Source: a bacterium (GTDB lineage Bacteria; CSSED10-310; JAJRTK01). Taken from it: a DNA stretch of 10,605 nt. Each line of letters starts with the position of its first letter. Position 1 is the first letter of the stretch. Shown piece by piece: positions 1-6,665 of this stretch. The DNA lies in the NCBI GenBank assembly GCA_024278345.1, contig JAJRTK010000274.1:1-10605 (forward strand). The letters run 5' to 3'. The notes below the pieces were generated by a model. It searched no databases. It saw only the letters and a list, made by a program, of their open reading frames with translations, and was not told the origin of the DNA. Position numbers and translations under genes: made by a program.

Positions 1-121
1 GGATAGCGAAGTAGAGATGCTGGCGTATGAAACCCCGGACGGCGGGGATCCTACGTTCCGGTGGGATCATGTAGTGCATCTTGGAGTTGCAGGGGCCGGC
101 GACGTTGAAGAAACGGTTCAT
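1..121 (-). CDS. AAA-type ATP-binding protein, N-terminal part only
   Basis: Translating leftward from the ATG at 119-121 gives 40 residues to the window edge, beginning MNRFFNVAGPCNS and containing HYMIPPERRIP and then IRQHLYFAI. This matches the usual opening of the AAA-like ATPase family (AAA_35-type, 'ATP-binding protein'), where a F-N-x-A-G-P segment and an H-Y-x-x-P-P segment come just before the strand that leads into the Walker A loop. The Walker motifs themselves lie outside the window. The start is well supported by a near-perfect Shine-Dalgarno sequence six bases upstream. The gene lies downstream of cas6 on the same strand with 101 bp between them, so co-transcription is possible but not shown. 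The role of this ATPase family is poorly defined; many members occur in accessory regions. The family call rests on the N-terminal signature alone. Confidence 0.75.
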   Translation of the reverse strand, partial: MNRFFNVAGPCNSKMHYMIPPERRIPAVRGFIRQHLYFAI

Positions 122-127
122 GGAAAG

Positions 128-134
128 ACCTCCT
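128..134 (-). promoter_or_regulatory. Ribosome binding site of the AAA ATPase gene
   Basis: On the minus strand this reads AGGAGGT, a nearly ideal Shine-Dalgarno sequence, six bases before the ATG at 121. It fixes the start of a gene of which only 40 codons are visible. Confidence 0.75.
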
Positions 135-189
135 GTGGAAGGCATACCATTCATACTATCAGTGAAAGCAGTGACCGTCGGCTCTGCCC

Positions 190-202
190 GAACACCGTGT
201 TC
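190..202. promoter_or_regulatory. Perfect inverted repeat between cas6 and the ATPase gene
   Basis: GAACACCGTGTTC is a 13-bp palindrome with 6-bp arms and one central base. It sits about 70 bp upstream of the ATPase start and 20 bp beyond the cas6 stop. It could be an operator for the ATPase gene or the stem of a small hairpin. No T-tract follows on either strand, so it is not a standard terminator. It resembles a LexA box (GAAC-N4-GTTC), but its spacer is five bases rather than four. The function is unknown. Confidence 0.3.
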
Positions 203-222
203 TTGGGTGAGATGCCTGCTCG

Positions 223-1260
223 TCAGAAAATGGTGGCCGATCCCGCCTCCGGCGCCTCCAGCCGGATTTGACCGAACCCGAAGCTGGCGTTCTTTCCCGT
301 GTGGAGGATCTCCGCGGTTTTCCATAGGCCGGCCAGCTCGGGAGCGACGTTATGCAGCCTGGCCGTCCCCAGGATTCCGTTCATGGGTATCCTCCGTCGG
401 CCACGGCGGGTGTTTCGCCAGGATTTCATCGGTCGGAAGTCGCTCGATTCCACCCGAACATTGCGGGCAAGACGCCGTAAATAGCCGTAGTCCCAGTCCG
501 CCAGGACTCCCTCGTGGAACCAGCTCAAGCGCTCCAGCCGTTCTACCAGGCGGACGGTGAAGATTTCCGGATCGAAGCGCCGGAGTAATCGACCGCCAGA
601 CACGATCTGGAGCGGAGAGAGAGTCTTCAGATGAATCCTACCACCAACCTCCCATGGTTCGGGTCTTACCTGGATCCGCCGGAGCCGGCCCCAAGAGAGC
701 GGCCCTTCCTCGCCCCCGCGAAGCGAATGGGTCTGTCCAGAATCGTCCCGGCAATGGAGCTTCACCACGTCGAACCTTCCGTGGCTTCGGCCCAGTCCGT
801 TGAAGAACCCCGCCTGCCGAACCGCCACCAGGAAATAGGGAACATGGGCCAGGGCCCTTCCCATGAGCACAAGGCGGAAGGAGAAGAGAGAGCCCCTTTT
901 CAAAGCGCGAGGAATTGCCTCGCTGGCCGTGTCCAGAATGTAGGGCCGCGGCGGGGATTGGAGACGCAAGGGCGCCTTGGGATCGCGGTTCCGCTCCCAG
1001 ACGTGGAAATAAAGGCACTCCTCCTGCTCGGGACAGCTTTGGCAGTCCGAGCGAAGCGTGGAGCAAGCCAGCTCCCGGAAAACCTTGCCAATGGCCCCAC
1101 GGATGGTCGATCCAGGCCACCTTGGAAGCGTAATGGGCTCCAGCGCTTGAAGCCGGAACCGCAGGACCGCCACCGTCACCCGAGGCAGGAGAACGCCCCC
1201 CCGATCCTCAGTCCCCATATCTATTTCCTCCATGGAACTTTCCGCTTTACCAACGTTCAC
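223..1260 (-). CDS. cas6: Cas6-type CRISPR pre-crRNA endoribonuclease (RAMP, DUF2276 type)
   Basis: Cas6 enzymes cut the long CRISPR transcript within each repeat to make mature crRNA guides for type I and III systems. The 345-residue product fits the Cas6 subfamily that carries a cysteine cluster: an N-terminal ferredoxin-like strand (residues 28-40), the segment GSTIRGAIGKVFRELAC (50-66), a C-x6-C-x2-C-x5-C cluster (Cys66, 73, 76, 82), GLGRSHGRF (155-163), LSPLQI (214-219), and a C-terminal glycine-rich RAMP loop GKNASFGFG (322-330) preceded by His320, a candidate catalytic residue. The length is normal for the family and there is no frameshift. A GTG at 1260 gives the longest frame. An ATG at 1233, preceded by GGAAAG, gives MEEIDMG and is an equally plausible start. 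No CRISPR repeats or other cas genes lie within the window, so it is either an orphan or the edge of a locus further left. Neighbours are the ATPase gene downstream and a 308-bp non-coding stretch upstream. Confidence 0.88.
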   Translation of the reverse strand: MNVGKAESSMEEIDMGTEDRGGVLLPRVTVAVLRFRLQALEPITLPRWPGSTIRGAIGKVFRELACSTLRSDCQSCPEQEECLYFHVWERNRDPKAPLRLQSPPRPYILDTASEAIPRALKRGSLFSFRLVLMGRALAHVPYFLVAVRQAGFFNGLGRSHGRFDVVKLHCRDDSGQTHSLRGGEEGPLSWGRLRRIQVRPEPWEVGGRIHLKTLSPLQIVSGGRLLRRFDPEIFTVRLVERLERLSWFHEGVLADWDYGYLRRLARNVRVESSDFRPMKSWRNTRRGRRRIPMNGILGTARLHNVAPELAGLWKTAEILHTGKNASFGFGQIRLEAPEAGSATIF

Positions 1261-1362
1261 GGCTCTCTGTTCCCTCTCTAATGGAAAGCGATGAAGCCAC
1301 TGGCCATCTGACCTGAGCAGAGAGTCTATTCAAAGTTTTTTTTTGGCTGGCCTCCCCGGACC

Positions 1363-1390
1363 TTGGTCATCGGTGGTCGGCGGAGCCGAC
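1363..1390 (-). repeat. Dispersed palindromic repeat, copy A
   Basis: The minus strand reads a hairpin GTCGGC-TCC-GCCGAC (1376-1390) directly followed by CCACCGATGACCAA (1363-1376). The same 14-base tail, also next to a GGCGGAGCC core, recurs at 6666-6696. This suggests a small dispersed repeat (REP-like) found in non-coding gaps. It lies downstream of the secreted-protein gene, where it could stabilise or end the message, though no T-tract is present. Confidence 0.45.
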
Positions 1391-1398
1391 TCTCCGTG

Positions 1399-1413
1399 AT
1401 GGCCTGCGGCCAT
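1399..1413. repeat. Short perfect hairpin
   Basis: ATGGCC-TGC-GGCCAT is a 6-bp stem with a 3-base loop, eight bases from the hairpin of repeat copy A. Two adjacent stems of equal size suggest a composite palindromic unit. No T-tract follows. Confidence 0.4.
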
Positions 1414-1568
1414 TGTCTCCGCTACGATCCGGCTCCGTCGGCCCTGGCCCGCCAGCGAAACGTGTAAGTGGCGCGCACCGGAGGAGCGACGCGAACGGAA
1501 CGTCGTCTTAAAGAAGGGTTGTGGGGTTGGGTTGTTCGATTGGTGGAAATGTCCGGGAGCTCGGTGTT

Positions 1569-3044
1569 TCAGGCCGTAAAGCCGGCCTTGGAAGCTAGAA
1601 CCGCGGTGGTGGCAAGGATGAGAAGGCCCATGAACCACGGGGGCAGGCTTGTGCTGGGCGCCGCGGGATCGTTTCCCGGCATTTGGCGGAATCCGGCATT
1701 GGTGTTGGCTTGGAGAAAGGCGTTGAGACGGGCGGTGGCATCGGAAATGGTAAGGGCTTGCATGAGGATTCCCGGGGATGCCTGAGATCCCACAACTTCT
1801 GCTTTCGTCAGGCCCGTTGGGGTGGTAAACCACTGGGGATGAGCGGTGCTGTTGGCGTCGATGAAGTCCTCGAGGGTATCCCACGCGTAGCTGAGCGCCG
1901 AAAAGCTTCGTTCCGGGAGAGATTGCAACCCGATCTCTTCGTAGTGGCGCCAGGCGTGGACATCCTGGGCGCAATCCGTTTTGCCGTAATCGTAGGTGAA
2001 AAGGCCTCCAGGCAGGCTTGGACCCGACACGGTGGAAGCATCTCCGCAGGCGGAATGGGAGATGCGATCTTGAAGAATGTGGAGGTAGATCCCCGTTCTG
2101 GCCACTTCGGGCGGGACAGGCTGACCGTCCATGAGCTTGCCGGTTCCGGCGTCCAGGAGAGCCTGGAGTTCAGTGGCGTACTGGATGTCGTGGATGTAGC
2201 AGTCATTGGGATCGGTGGTGGTGCCCTGTTTGCAGCCTATCAAATCGACCGGCGGCGTGAAGCGGGCAATCTGATTTCCAGAGTAGGCCTGGAAGGGGAT
2301 CGACACCTGAAGGTTGCTCAGGACCGGAATGTCGCCTTCGATGTTGTGAGAAACTGCGGCCGGATCGGTGGTCAGCCGCGGGTCGTGGCGATAACAGGTC
2401 GTTCCGGTAAAATAGGTCAGATCAGTCGAAAGGGAGGTCAATCCGTCAGAGCATGGGTCGCGCTCTGAAAGTGCCCAAGATCGGATGTGGGCCAGCATTC
2501 CTTCATGCTGGATGTCCGAGAGGTCTGGATGGACGCCGTCCACCGTGGGAGGAAGCTGGGTTTCACCGCTGGGAAGGAATGGGGCGACGAAATGCAAGGA
2601 AATGCCACCGGTTTCGCCACTGGTTCTTTGCCATCCGTTGAGAAGGATGGAGTGCCATTCGGTCTGGCTTTCCAAAAGCTGCGCGTCTCGGCCGATGGGC
2701 ACATACTGAGCGATGTCGGTCACCTCGTTGTAGGCCGCCAGCCAATACGCTACGTCCCACCGGATGCCCAGCGCTTGAGCGATGTAGAAAACGGAATCGA
2801 CGTGGACCATGCTGCGCCCGTTTTCCAGGGCCGACGTGAGAGCGGCGTCCCACAAAATGTTGGCCCGGCAACGCGCCAGGACAGCATCCGGATTAGACGG
2901 ATCGCAATCGCTGTCAAGACAGTTGACAAAAGTAAAGTTTCCGTTGCCGTCGTCTTGGCGGCAGAGATCCTCGGAAAAGCCGAAGACCATCGGTGGAAGC
3001 AAGAATAGACTGGCTATCAGCAATAGATTCGAGTTCCTCATCAA
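1569..3044 (-). CDS. Secreted, disulfide-rich protein with metal-hydrolase-like histidine motifs
   Basis: This is a 491-residue exported protein. Residues 1-23 form a signal peptide (basic start, hydrophobic core LLLIASLFLLPP, cleavage near VFG/FS). About ten cysteines (28, 42, 47, 59, 198, 217, 271, 282, 333, 358) suggest periplasmic disulfides. Residues 319-330 read IYLHILQDRISH, a H-x3-D-x3-H pattern, and 363-370 read HAWRHYEE. With WLAAYNEVTDIAQYVP (101-116), these resemble the metal-binding helices of zinc-dependent phospholipase C/S1-P1-nuclease-like proteins, where H-x-x-Q-D-x-x-S-H is common. That assignment is tentative. The C-terminus has a proline-rich segment and a hydrophobic helix PPWFMGLLILATTAVLASK (468-486), probably a membrane anchor or sorting tail. 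An AGGAAAGGAAA purine tract precedes the two possible starts at 3044 and 3041. It may act on lipids or nucleic acids outside the cytoplasm; the substrate is unknown. Confidence 0.6.
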   Translation of the reverse strand: MMRNSNLLLIASLFLLPPMVFGFSEDLCRQDDGNGNFTFVNCLDSDCDPSNPDAVLARCRANILWDAALTSALENGRSMVHVDSVFYIAQALGIRWDVAYWLAAYNEVTDIAQYVPIGRDAQLLESQTEWHSILLNGWQRTSGETGGISLHFVAPFLPSGETQLPPTVDGVHPDLSDIQHEGMLAHIRSWALSERDPCSDGLTSLSTDLTYFTGTTCYRHDPRLTTDPAAVSHNIEGDIPVLSNLQVSIPFQAYSGNQIARFTPPVDLIGCKQGTTTDPNDCYIHDIQYATELQALLDAGTGKLMDGQPVPPEVARTGIYLHILQDRISHSACGDASTVSGPSLPGGLFTYDYGKTDCAQDVHAWRHYEEIGLQSLPERSFSALSYAWDTLEDFIDANSTAHPQWFTTPTGLTKAEVVGSQASPGILMQALTISDATARLNAFLQANTNAGFRQMPGNDPAAPSTSLPPWFMGLLILATTAVLASKAGFTA

Positions 3045-3136
3045 CAGTTTCCTTTCCTGTAATCGTGGCGCACGAACTCGGTTTTCACCCGCCTTTACTT
3101 ATCTAGAACCGTTTTTCTGGATTGACCAGCCTTATT

Positions 3137-3239
3137 CCCGGAAACCTCATCAAATCCCTGCTGCGTCAACGCAATCATCGCAGCCAACAGCGCCCTCATC
3201 GGTCAGGTATCCTCAACGTAGTTCTACTACGCCTCCGGG
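3137..3239. repeat. Nested-hairpin element at the 3' end of the TetR gene
   Basis: Three inverted repeats nest here: an outer CCCGGA (3137-3142) with TCCGGG (3234-3239), an inner GCTGCG (3160-3165) with CGCAGC (3179-3184), and CGTAGT-TCT-ACTACG (3217-3231), which overlaps the TetR stop codon. Folded together they give a branched structure of about 100 nt. The stems are short and no T-run follows on the minus strand, so it is not a plain terminator. It could be a small structured RNA element or a dispersed repeat. It fills most of the 182-bp gap before the secreted-protein gene. Confidence 0.3.
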
Positions 3240-3925
3240 GCCTGCCTGTCGTCGGACTCGCCGGCTGCGCGCCCGCGCCGCCGAGCGACAGTCTGCCACT
3301 CCGAAGAGCTCAGCTTTTCCAAGATCGCATCCACGACCCAGTGGACGTGGAACCTTCGCTCCTCGAGCTCTGGAGGGCTCATGGGATCGTCGCCCCATAG
3401 ACTGCCCAAGACCGGCGCAAAGGTGAAATAGTTGATCACGAGCCCAGAAAAGGTGATGAAGAGGTGGCGTGCCGCCATGGGCCCGATTTCGGGCGCCAGC
3501 CCCGTAAGGGATTGCCGGGTCCAATTGAAAATGGGGCCCAGGTTGCGGCGGATCAGATCGTGGTGCTCGTCGCTTCCTGCCATCTGCTGCTGGACCAGGC
3601 GAGGATAGCGGAGGTTTTCTTCCATGAAATCCAGGTACGCATCCACCAAGTTGTGCAGCCGCTGGGGCAACGGTCCTTCCTCCACGAACGCTTCTTGGAG
3701 CGCTGCCAGGTGGGCCGTGTAGTACCGCTCCAGAACACGCTCCACAAGCTGGGCTTTGCTCCCGAAATAGTAGAAGAGCAGTGCCTTGTTGACTCCGGCA
3801 CGCCGTGCCACGGCGCTCATGCTCACGCCATTGTAGCCGCCTTCCACCAAAAGCTCGTCCGTGGCCTGGAGGATCTTTGCCGCCGTAGGATTTTTTTTCC
3901 CCGGTTTTTGTTTCATGGGGCTCAT
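3227..3925 (-). CDS. TetR/AcrR-family transcriptional repressor
   Basis: The 232-residue product has the classic TetR N-terminal DNA-binding domain: a first helix AAKILQATDELLVEGG (15-30), then MSAVARRAGVNKALLFYYFGSK (36-57), which contains the recognition helix and the conserved YYF-x-S/G-K signature. The C-terminal ligand-binding domain (about 60-205) is variable, so the inducer cannot be read from sequence. The ATG at 3925 is chosen, with 3916 (MKQKPGKK) the alternative. Upstream starts are unlikely because a palindromic operator lies at 3958-3973. The last 22 or so residues, beginning QTVARRRGRAAG, are basic, low in complexity and beyond the usual family end. They are encoded by sequence that runs into a hairpin-rich element. 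An almost identical palindrome precedes the TPP-enzyme operon, so the protein probably represses itself and that operon. Confidence 0.9.
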   Translation of the reverse strand: MSPMKQKPGKKNPTAAKILQATDELLVEGGYNGVSMSAVARRAGVNKALLFYYFGSKAQLVERVLERYYTAHLAALQEAFVEEGPLPQRLHNLVDAYLDFMEENLRYPRLVQQQMAGSDEHHDLIRRNLGPIFNWTRQSLTGLAPEIGPMAARHLFITFSGLVINYFTFAPVLGSLWGDDPMSPPELEERRFHVHWVVDAILEKLSSSEWQTVARRRGRAAGESDDRQAPEA

Positions 3926-3953
3926 GATAGCCGAAGGATGATCCCCGCTGCAA
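3924..3953 (-). promoter_or_regulatory. Possible TetR-gene promoter
   Basis: On the minus strand TTGCAG (3953-3948) and TATCAT (3929-3924) are separated by 18 bases, a fair sigma70-type pair. The operator lies just upstream of the -35 box. Transcription would begin near 3917, so translation from 3916 would be almost leaderless. This would explain the lack of a clear ribosome binding site. Confidence 0.25.
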
Positions 3954-3957
3954 GGCA

Positions 3958-3973
3958 TTGACCGTTCGGTCAG
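3958..3973. promoter_or_regulatory. TetR operator, autoregulatory site
   Basis: TTGACCGTTCGGTCAG contains the perfect inverted repeat TGACCG-TT-CGGTCA (3959-3972). Size and symmetry are typical of TetR-dimer operators. It lies 33 bp upstream of the TetR start, and a near-identical copy is at 6885-6900. Repressors of this family usually bind next to their own gene. Confidence 0.7.
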
Positions 3974-4043
3974 TTTCTCTCGCCCGGGTTGCCCACTTTT
4001 TTTGATGACCTCGTCCTTGGTGGAACCGTGCCCGCCAGCCTGG

Positions 4044-6599
4044 TTACGAGCCGTCATGAGAGTTCCGGGACCAAGAGTTGTCTAAGGAAAAGACGCCGCC
4101 CAGGCGAAAAGTCTTCAAGGGGTTGGTAAAATCATCGGTCCATGGAGCGGCCAAGTGATCGGACTCGGGGGATCGCCAACCCAGGTGCCGTAGATCTGTA
4201 AGATTTAGTCTCTTCCCTTTCCCTTGAAGCACGCACCAGGCGGATGGCTGCTCGTATGGCCCCAGATCCCGGGTCTTGACCTTGCAGGCTCCTTCCAGGC
4301 CCACTTCCCGGCCAGCGGCCAGGACTGTTCGCCGTAGGTCGTGAAGGCGATTGGAGACGTGGAGGAGAAGAAGACCTTGCTCTCGCAGTTTTCTCTTGTA
4401 CAGACGGAATGCCTCCACCGTCAGCAGGTGAGTGGGAATCGCGTCGCCGGAAAAGGCGTCCACCACAAGAAGATCCAGACTCCCGTCGCCAAGCTGGTGA
4501 TCCTGGGCCAAACCGGCGCGGCCATCACCGGTGACCACCCGGTAGCGAGCCCGGGTATTTGCCAGGTAGCTGAAATGAGTTTCGGCGATGGTCACGCAGT
4601 GGGGATCGATCTCGTAATAGGTGATCTCGTCGCCCATTCCGAAGTAGGCCGCCAGGACTCCCGCGCCCAGCCCGATGATGGCGGCACGCCTTGGCGGCCT
4701 GGTCCGGGAGAGAATCTCTCCCAGGGGCGACTGCTCGTGAAAATAGCTGATGGGCCGGCCGGCATAGGGGCCGGAAATTGCCTCTGCCCCGTGGATGGTT
4801 CGCCCGTGGACCAGGATGCGCTTTCCGGCCTCCCTCGGTGCCTCCGGTGGGAGATCCAGCACCCGGTAGACGCCGTAATGATTTCGGACCCGCGCCACCA
4901 TCCGTGTGTCGCCCAGCTCGAAGGGAACCATCGACAAGCGGAGGAGGATCCCCACAGCGAAGAGCGCCGTGGCCGTTCGTCCGAATCGGCCCAACGGGCG
5001 GGCCTCCTTCCCGGACCAGCCTCGTGACGAGATCATGGCGATTGCCAGGAGTCCCAGGCTCAAGGGGTATTCCGCCATTCGAGCAAAGAGTAGCGGTGCC
5101 AGCAGGGCCGAAAAGATGCTTCCCAGCCAGCCGCCCAGGGCGATGAGCACGTAAAATTCGCCGTGGCGCCAGGCAACGGGTCGCCCCTGATAGAGCCTCT
5201 GATGCCCGGCCAGACAGATTGCGGTGAGCGCTGCCAGGTGGGCCGCGGCTCCCCAGAGACCGCTCCGGGTCCAGGTGGAGTGGAAAAGAAAGCCCAAAAT
5301 CGCCAGATAGGGCCACCACCGCTCATACCAGGAAATCTCATCACGGATCCGCCGCGGCCTCTTCGCCATCCTTTCAGACTGCTTCGCCGCATTCCGGGAC
5401 CGGATATTCGGGTGATGGGCCGGGCGCTCTTCTGGCCTTGCGAAGACCAGGATGAAGCTGCCGATATAAGCTGCCAGCGGCAAACTCCAGATGATGGGCA
5501 TCGACCCAAAATCGGTGGCAAGGGCGTTGGTAACCGCCACCAGGAAGGAAGAAGGTGCCGCCGCCAGGAGTAGCCAGAGAGCCCTCTCTTGCCAGCGGTT
5601 TCGTGGAACCTTGCTACGGCGTGCCCCAGAGCGCACCGACGGGGCGGGCCACTCACTCTCTGGCAGGCCTCGGTCACCCGTTGCCGGCTCCGCCGGCAAC
5701 GGGGATCCACGCAAGGCGGGACATTCCCGGGACTGTGGAATCGCAAGCGTCCGGACAACGCCTCGCTGTCGCTCGGCGGTCGTCCGGGCAACGCCTCGCT
5801 GTCGCTCGGCGGTCGTCCGGGGATTCCATCCCCCGTCCCCTGGCAGGGCTTTGCCCTGCACCCACCAGGGAGCGCGCTCATCTTCCCGTTGCAACGAAGG
5901 GCAACGGGATCCCAGCCCACGTTTTTGTGCGCTGCCTGCTTTTATCGGGTGGCCGGAATGGCCGCCGTCAACGGTCTCGCTGCCCGGCCCTGGATCCCTG
6001 CCAAGAATCGCTGGAATGGTCGAATTTCCCGACCCGGGCCGAAGAAGGACCGCCGTCATCACCCCTAGAGCGGCATGCACCACGTATCCCAAAGCCCACA
6101 ATTCCCGCTGAAGGTGCAGGCCCAAAAAGGTCTCCACAAGGATCGGGTAACTCAGCAAGGCCAGAAGAGAACCGAGGTTGGAGACAGCGTAGACACGGTA
6201 AGGCCGGACTCTCTCCGGAAGCTCCGAGTGTACCAGCCACTCCTGGCCGACGACGCTGGCTGTGGCAAGGGCGAAGAGGAGGGGCCCCACTCCCACCAAA
6301 AGATCCCAAAGCAACCCCGTCACCGGTGTTCCGTGAAGGTGCGCAGCACCCGGATCTAGCGGCAGGTAGAGCAGAGGGATGAGCAGCACCAGAAAATGCC
6401 AGTACCCCAGGCGCCGGGCAAGGGCATAGGCATAGAGGTAGGCGAAGAAGACCAGCCCTTGAAAGAACATCAGGCAGGTCGCCCAAACGTAGATCCCCGC
6501 CCCGTGGGCCGGTAACAGCATCTTGCCCACCATGGGCTCGGCCGAAAAAAGGAGAGCCGCTGCCGAAAAGAGGTAGAGCTGAAGAACAAGTAGTTGCAT
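4044..6599 (-). CDS. Membrane-fused spermidine-synthase-like protein with a repeat-derived insert
   Basis: This is an 851-residue protein of the fused MFS/spermidine synthase type: a polytopic membrane part followed by a cytoplasmic Rossmann methyltransferase-like domain. The start at 6599 (MQLLVLQLYLFSAA) is chosen because FSAEPMVGKMLLP and VWATCLMFFQGLVFFAYLYA (residues 18-50) are the family's usual N-terminus. The frame stays open further upstream only as low-complexity sequence. Membrane helices fill residues 1-185 and about 340-555. The C-terminal domain shows the nucleotide-binding loop IIGLGAGVLAAYFG (641-654), the acidic YYEIDP (661-666), VTGDGR (689-694), VVDAFSGDAIP (712-722) and the family-typical end PWTDDFTNPL. 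Residues of about 188-336 interrupt the membrane domain and come from palindromes and tandem repeats; homologues normally have only a short linker there. The true substrate is unknown, and many such fusions lack proven polyamine activity. The ribosome binding site is weak. Confidence 0.82.
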   Translation of the reverse strand: MQLLVLQLYLFSAAALLFSAEPMVGKMLLPAHGAGIYVWATCLMFFQGLVFFAYLYAYALARRLGYWHFLVLLIPLLYLPLDPGAAHLHGTPVTGLLWDLLVGVGPLLFALATASVVGQEWLVHSELPERVRPYRVYAVSNLGSLLALLSYPILVETFLGLHLQRELWALGYVVHAALGVMTAVLLRPGSGNSTIPAILGRDPGPGSETVDGGHSGHPIKAGSAQKRGLGSRCPSLQREDERAPWWVQGKALPGDGGWNPRTTAERQRGVARTTAERQRGVVRTLAIPQSRECPALRGSPLPAEPATGDRGLPESEWPAPSVRSGARRSKVPRNRWQERALWLLLAAAPSSFLVAVTNALATDFGSMPIIWSLPLAAYIGSFILVFARPEERPAHHPNIRSRNAAKQSERMAKRPRRIRDEISWYERWWPYLAILGFLFHSTWTRSGLWGAAAHLAALTAICLAGHQRLYQGRPVAWRHGEFYVLIALGGWLGSIFSALLAPLLFARMAEYPLSLGLLAIAMISSRGWSGKEARPLGRFGRTATALFAVGILLRLSMVPFELGDTRMVARVRNHYGVYRVLDLPPEAPREAGKRILVHGRTIHGAEAISGPYAGRPISYFHEQSPLGEILSRTRPPRRAAIIGLGAGVLAAYFGMGDEITYYEIDPHCVTIAETHFSYLANTRARYRVVTGDGRAGLAQDHQLGDGSLDLLVVDAFSGDAIPTHLLTVEAFRLYKRKLREQGLLLLHVSNRLHDLRRTVLAAGREVGLEGACKVKTRDLGPYEQPSAWCVLQGKGKRLNLTDLRHLGWRSPESDHLAAPWTDDFTNPLKTFRLGGVFSLDNSWSRNSHDGS
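5677..5703. repeat. Strong 12-bp hairpin within coding sequence
   Basis: CCCGTTGCCGGC (5677-5688), loop TCC, then the perfect complement GCCGGCAACGGG (5692-5703). It has the same GGCTCCGCC core as repeat copy A (1376-1390), and its outer arms recur in the hairpin at 5885-5908. It is the strongest stem noticed in the window. Confidence 0.75.
5749..5820. repeat. 33-bp tandem repeat, 2.2 copies
   Basis: Unit one is 5749-5781 and unit two 5782-5814; they differ at one base (A or G at the seventh position). A partial third unit (GTCCGG) follows to 5820. On the minus strand each full unit encodes an 11-residue block containing TTAERQRGV, so the repeat is in frame. The 14-base string CTGTCGCTCGGCGG, present in both units, also occurs in reverse orientation at 3278-3291 within the TetR 3' end. 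Confidence 0.85.
5838..5870. repeat. Compound hairpin within coding sequence
   Basis: An inner stem GCAGGGC-TTT-GCCCTGC (5843-5859) is flanked by CCCTGG and CCAGGG (5838-5843 and 5865-5870), giving a longer, interrupted hairpin. It is one of three palindromes packed into the insert. Confidence 0.6.
5885..5908. repeat. 8-bp-arm hairpin sharing arms with 5677-5703
   Basis: CCCGTTGC (5885-5892) pairs with GCAACGGG (5901-5908) across an 8-base loop. The arms equal the outer eight bases of the 5677-5703 stem, which suggests the two belong to one repeat family. Confidence 0.6.
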
Positions 6600-6665
6600 G
6601 GAGATTCCAGGAAGGGAATGAAGGTGGTGCCCGGGACTTGGGGCAGTGGGCCTCGTCCATCGAGG

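Larger units (their letters stand above)
1261..1568. other. 308-bp non-coding gap with palindromes
   Basis: No convincing gene was found between the secreted-protein stop (1569) and cas6. The gap holds two adjacent GC-rich hairpins (1376-1390 and 1399-1413) and a run of nine T (plus strand, 1336-1344). On the transcribed minus strand this run reads as A, so it does not form a terminator there. The plus strand has no stem immediately before the run. The cas6 promoter must lie in the right-hand part of its leader, roughly 1265-1360 or beyond. No box there is good enough to annotate. Confidence 0.5.
5595..6030 (-). repeat. In-frame palindrome/tandem-repeat insert in the spermidine-synthase-like gene
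   Basis: Between the helix ending ALGVMTAVLLRP and the one beginning RALWLLLAAAPSS, about 145 codons encode hydrophilic, Arg/Gly/Pro-rich sequence of no recognisable domain. This DNA holds a 12-bp-arm hairpin (5677-5703), 2.2 copies of a 33-bp repeat (5749-5820), a compound hairpin (5838-5870) and an 8-bp-arm hairpin (5885-5908). The length is a multiple of three in effect, since both flanking domains stay in one frame with no stop. The limits given are where family-like protein sequence ends and resumes, so they are approximate. Confidence 0.6.

Noticed and set aside
190-202. LexA/SOS box
   Set aside because: The arms GAAC/GTTC are five bases apart, not four, and no SOS gene follows.
631-1281. 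Long open frames opposite cas6 and opposite the secreted-protein gene
   Set aside because: Their translations show no domain, signal or repeat pattern. High GC content keeps opposite frames open, and the leftward genes explain the region.
1336-1344. Intrinsic terminator at a nine-T run
   Set aside because: No stem precedes the run on the plus strand, and no plus-strand gene ends there. On the transcribed strand it is an A run.
3227-4057. Longer TetR protein starting at 4057
   Set aside because: It would overlap the end of the upstream gene and place the operator inside coding sequence. The extra residues do not look like a TetR N-terminus.
5749-5820. CRISPR-like repeat
   Set aside because: The 33-bp units are directly adjacent with no spacers, only 2.2 copies exist, and they lie in frame within a protein gene.
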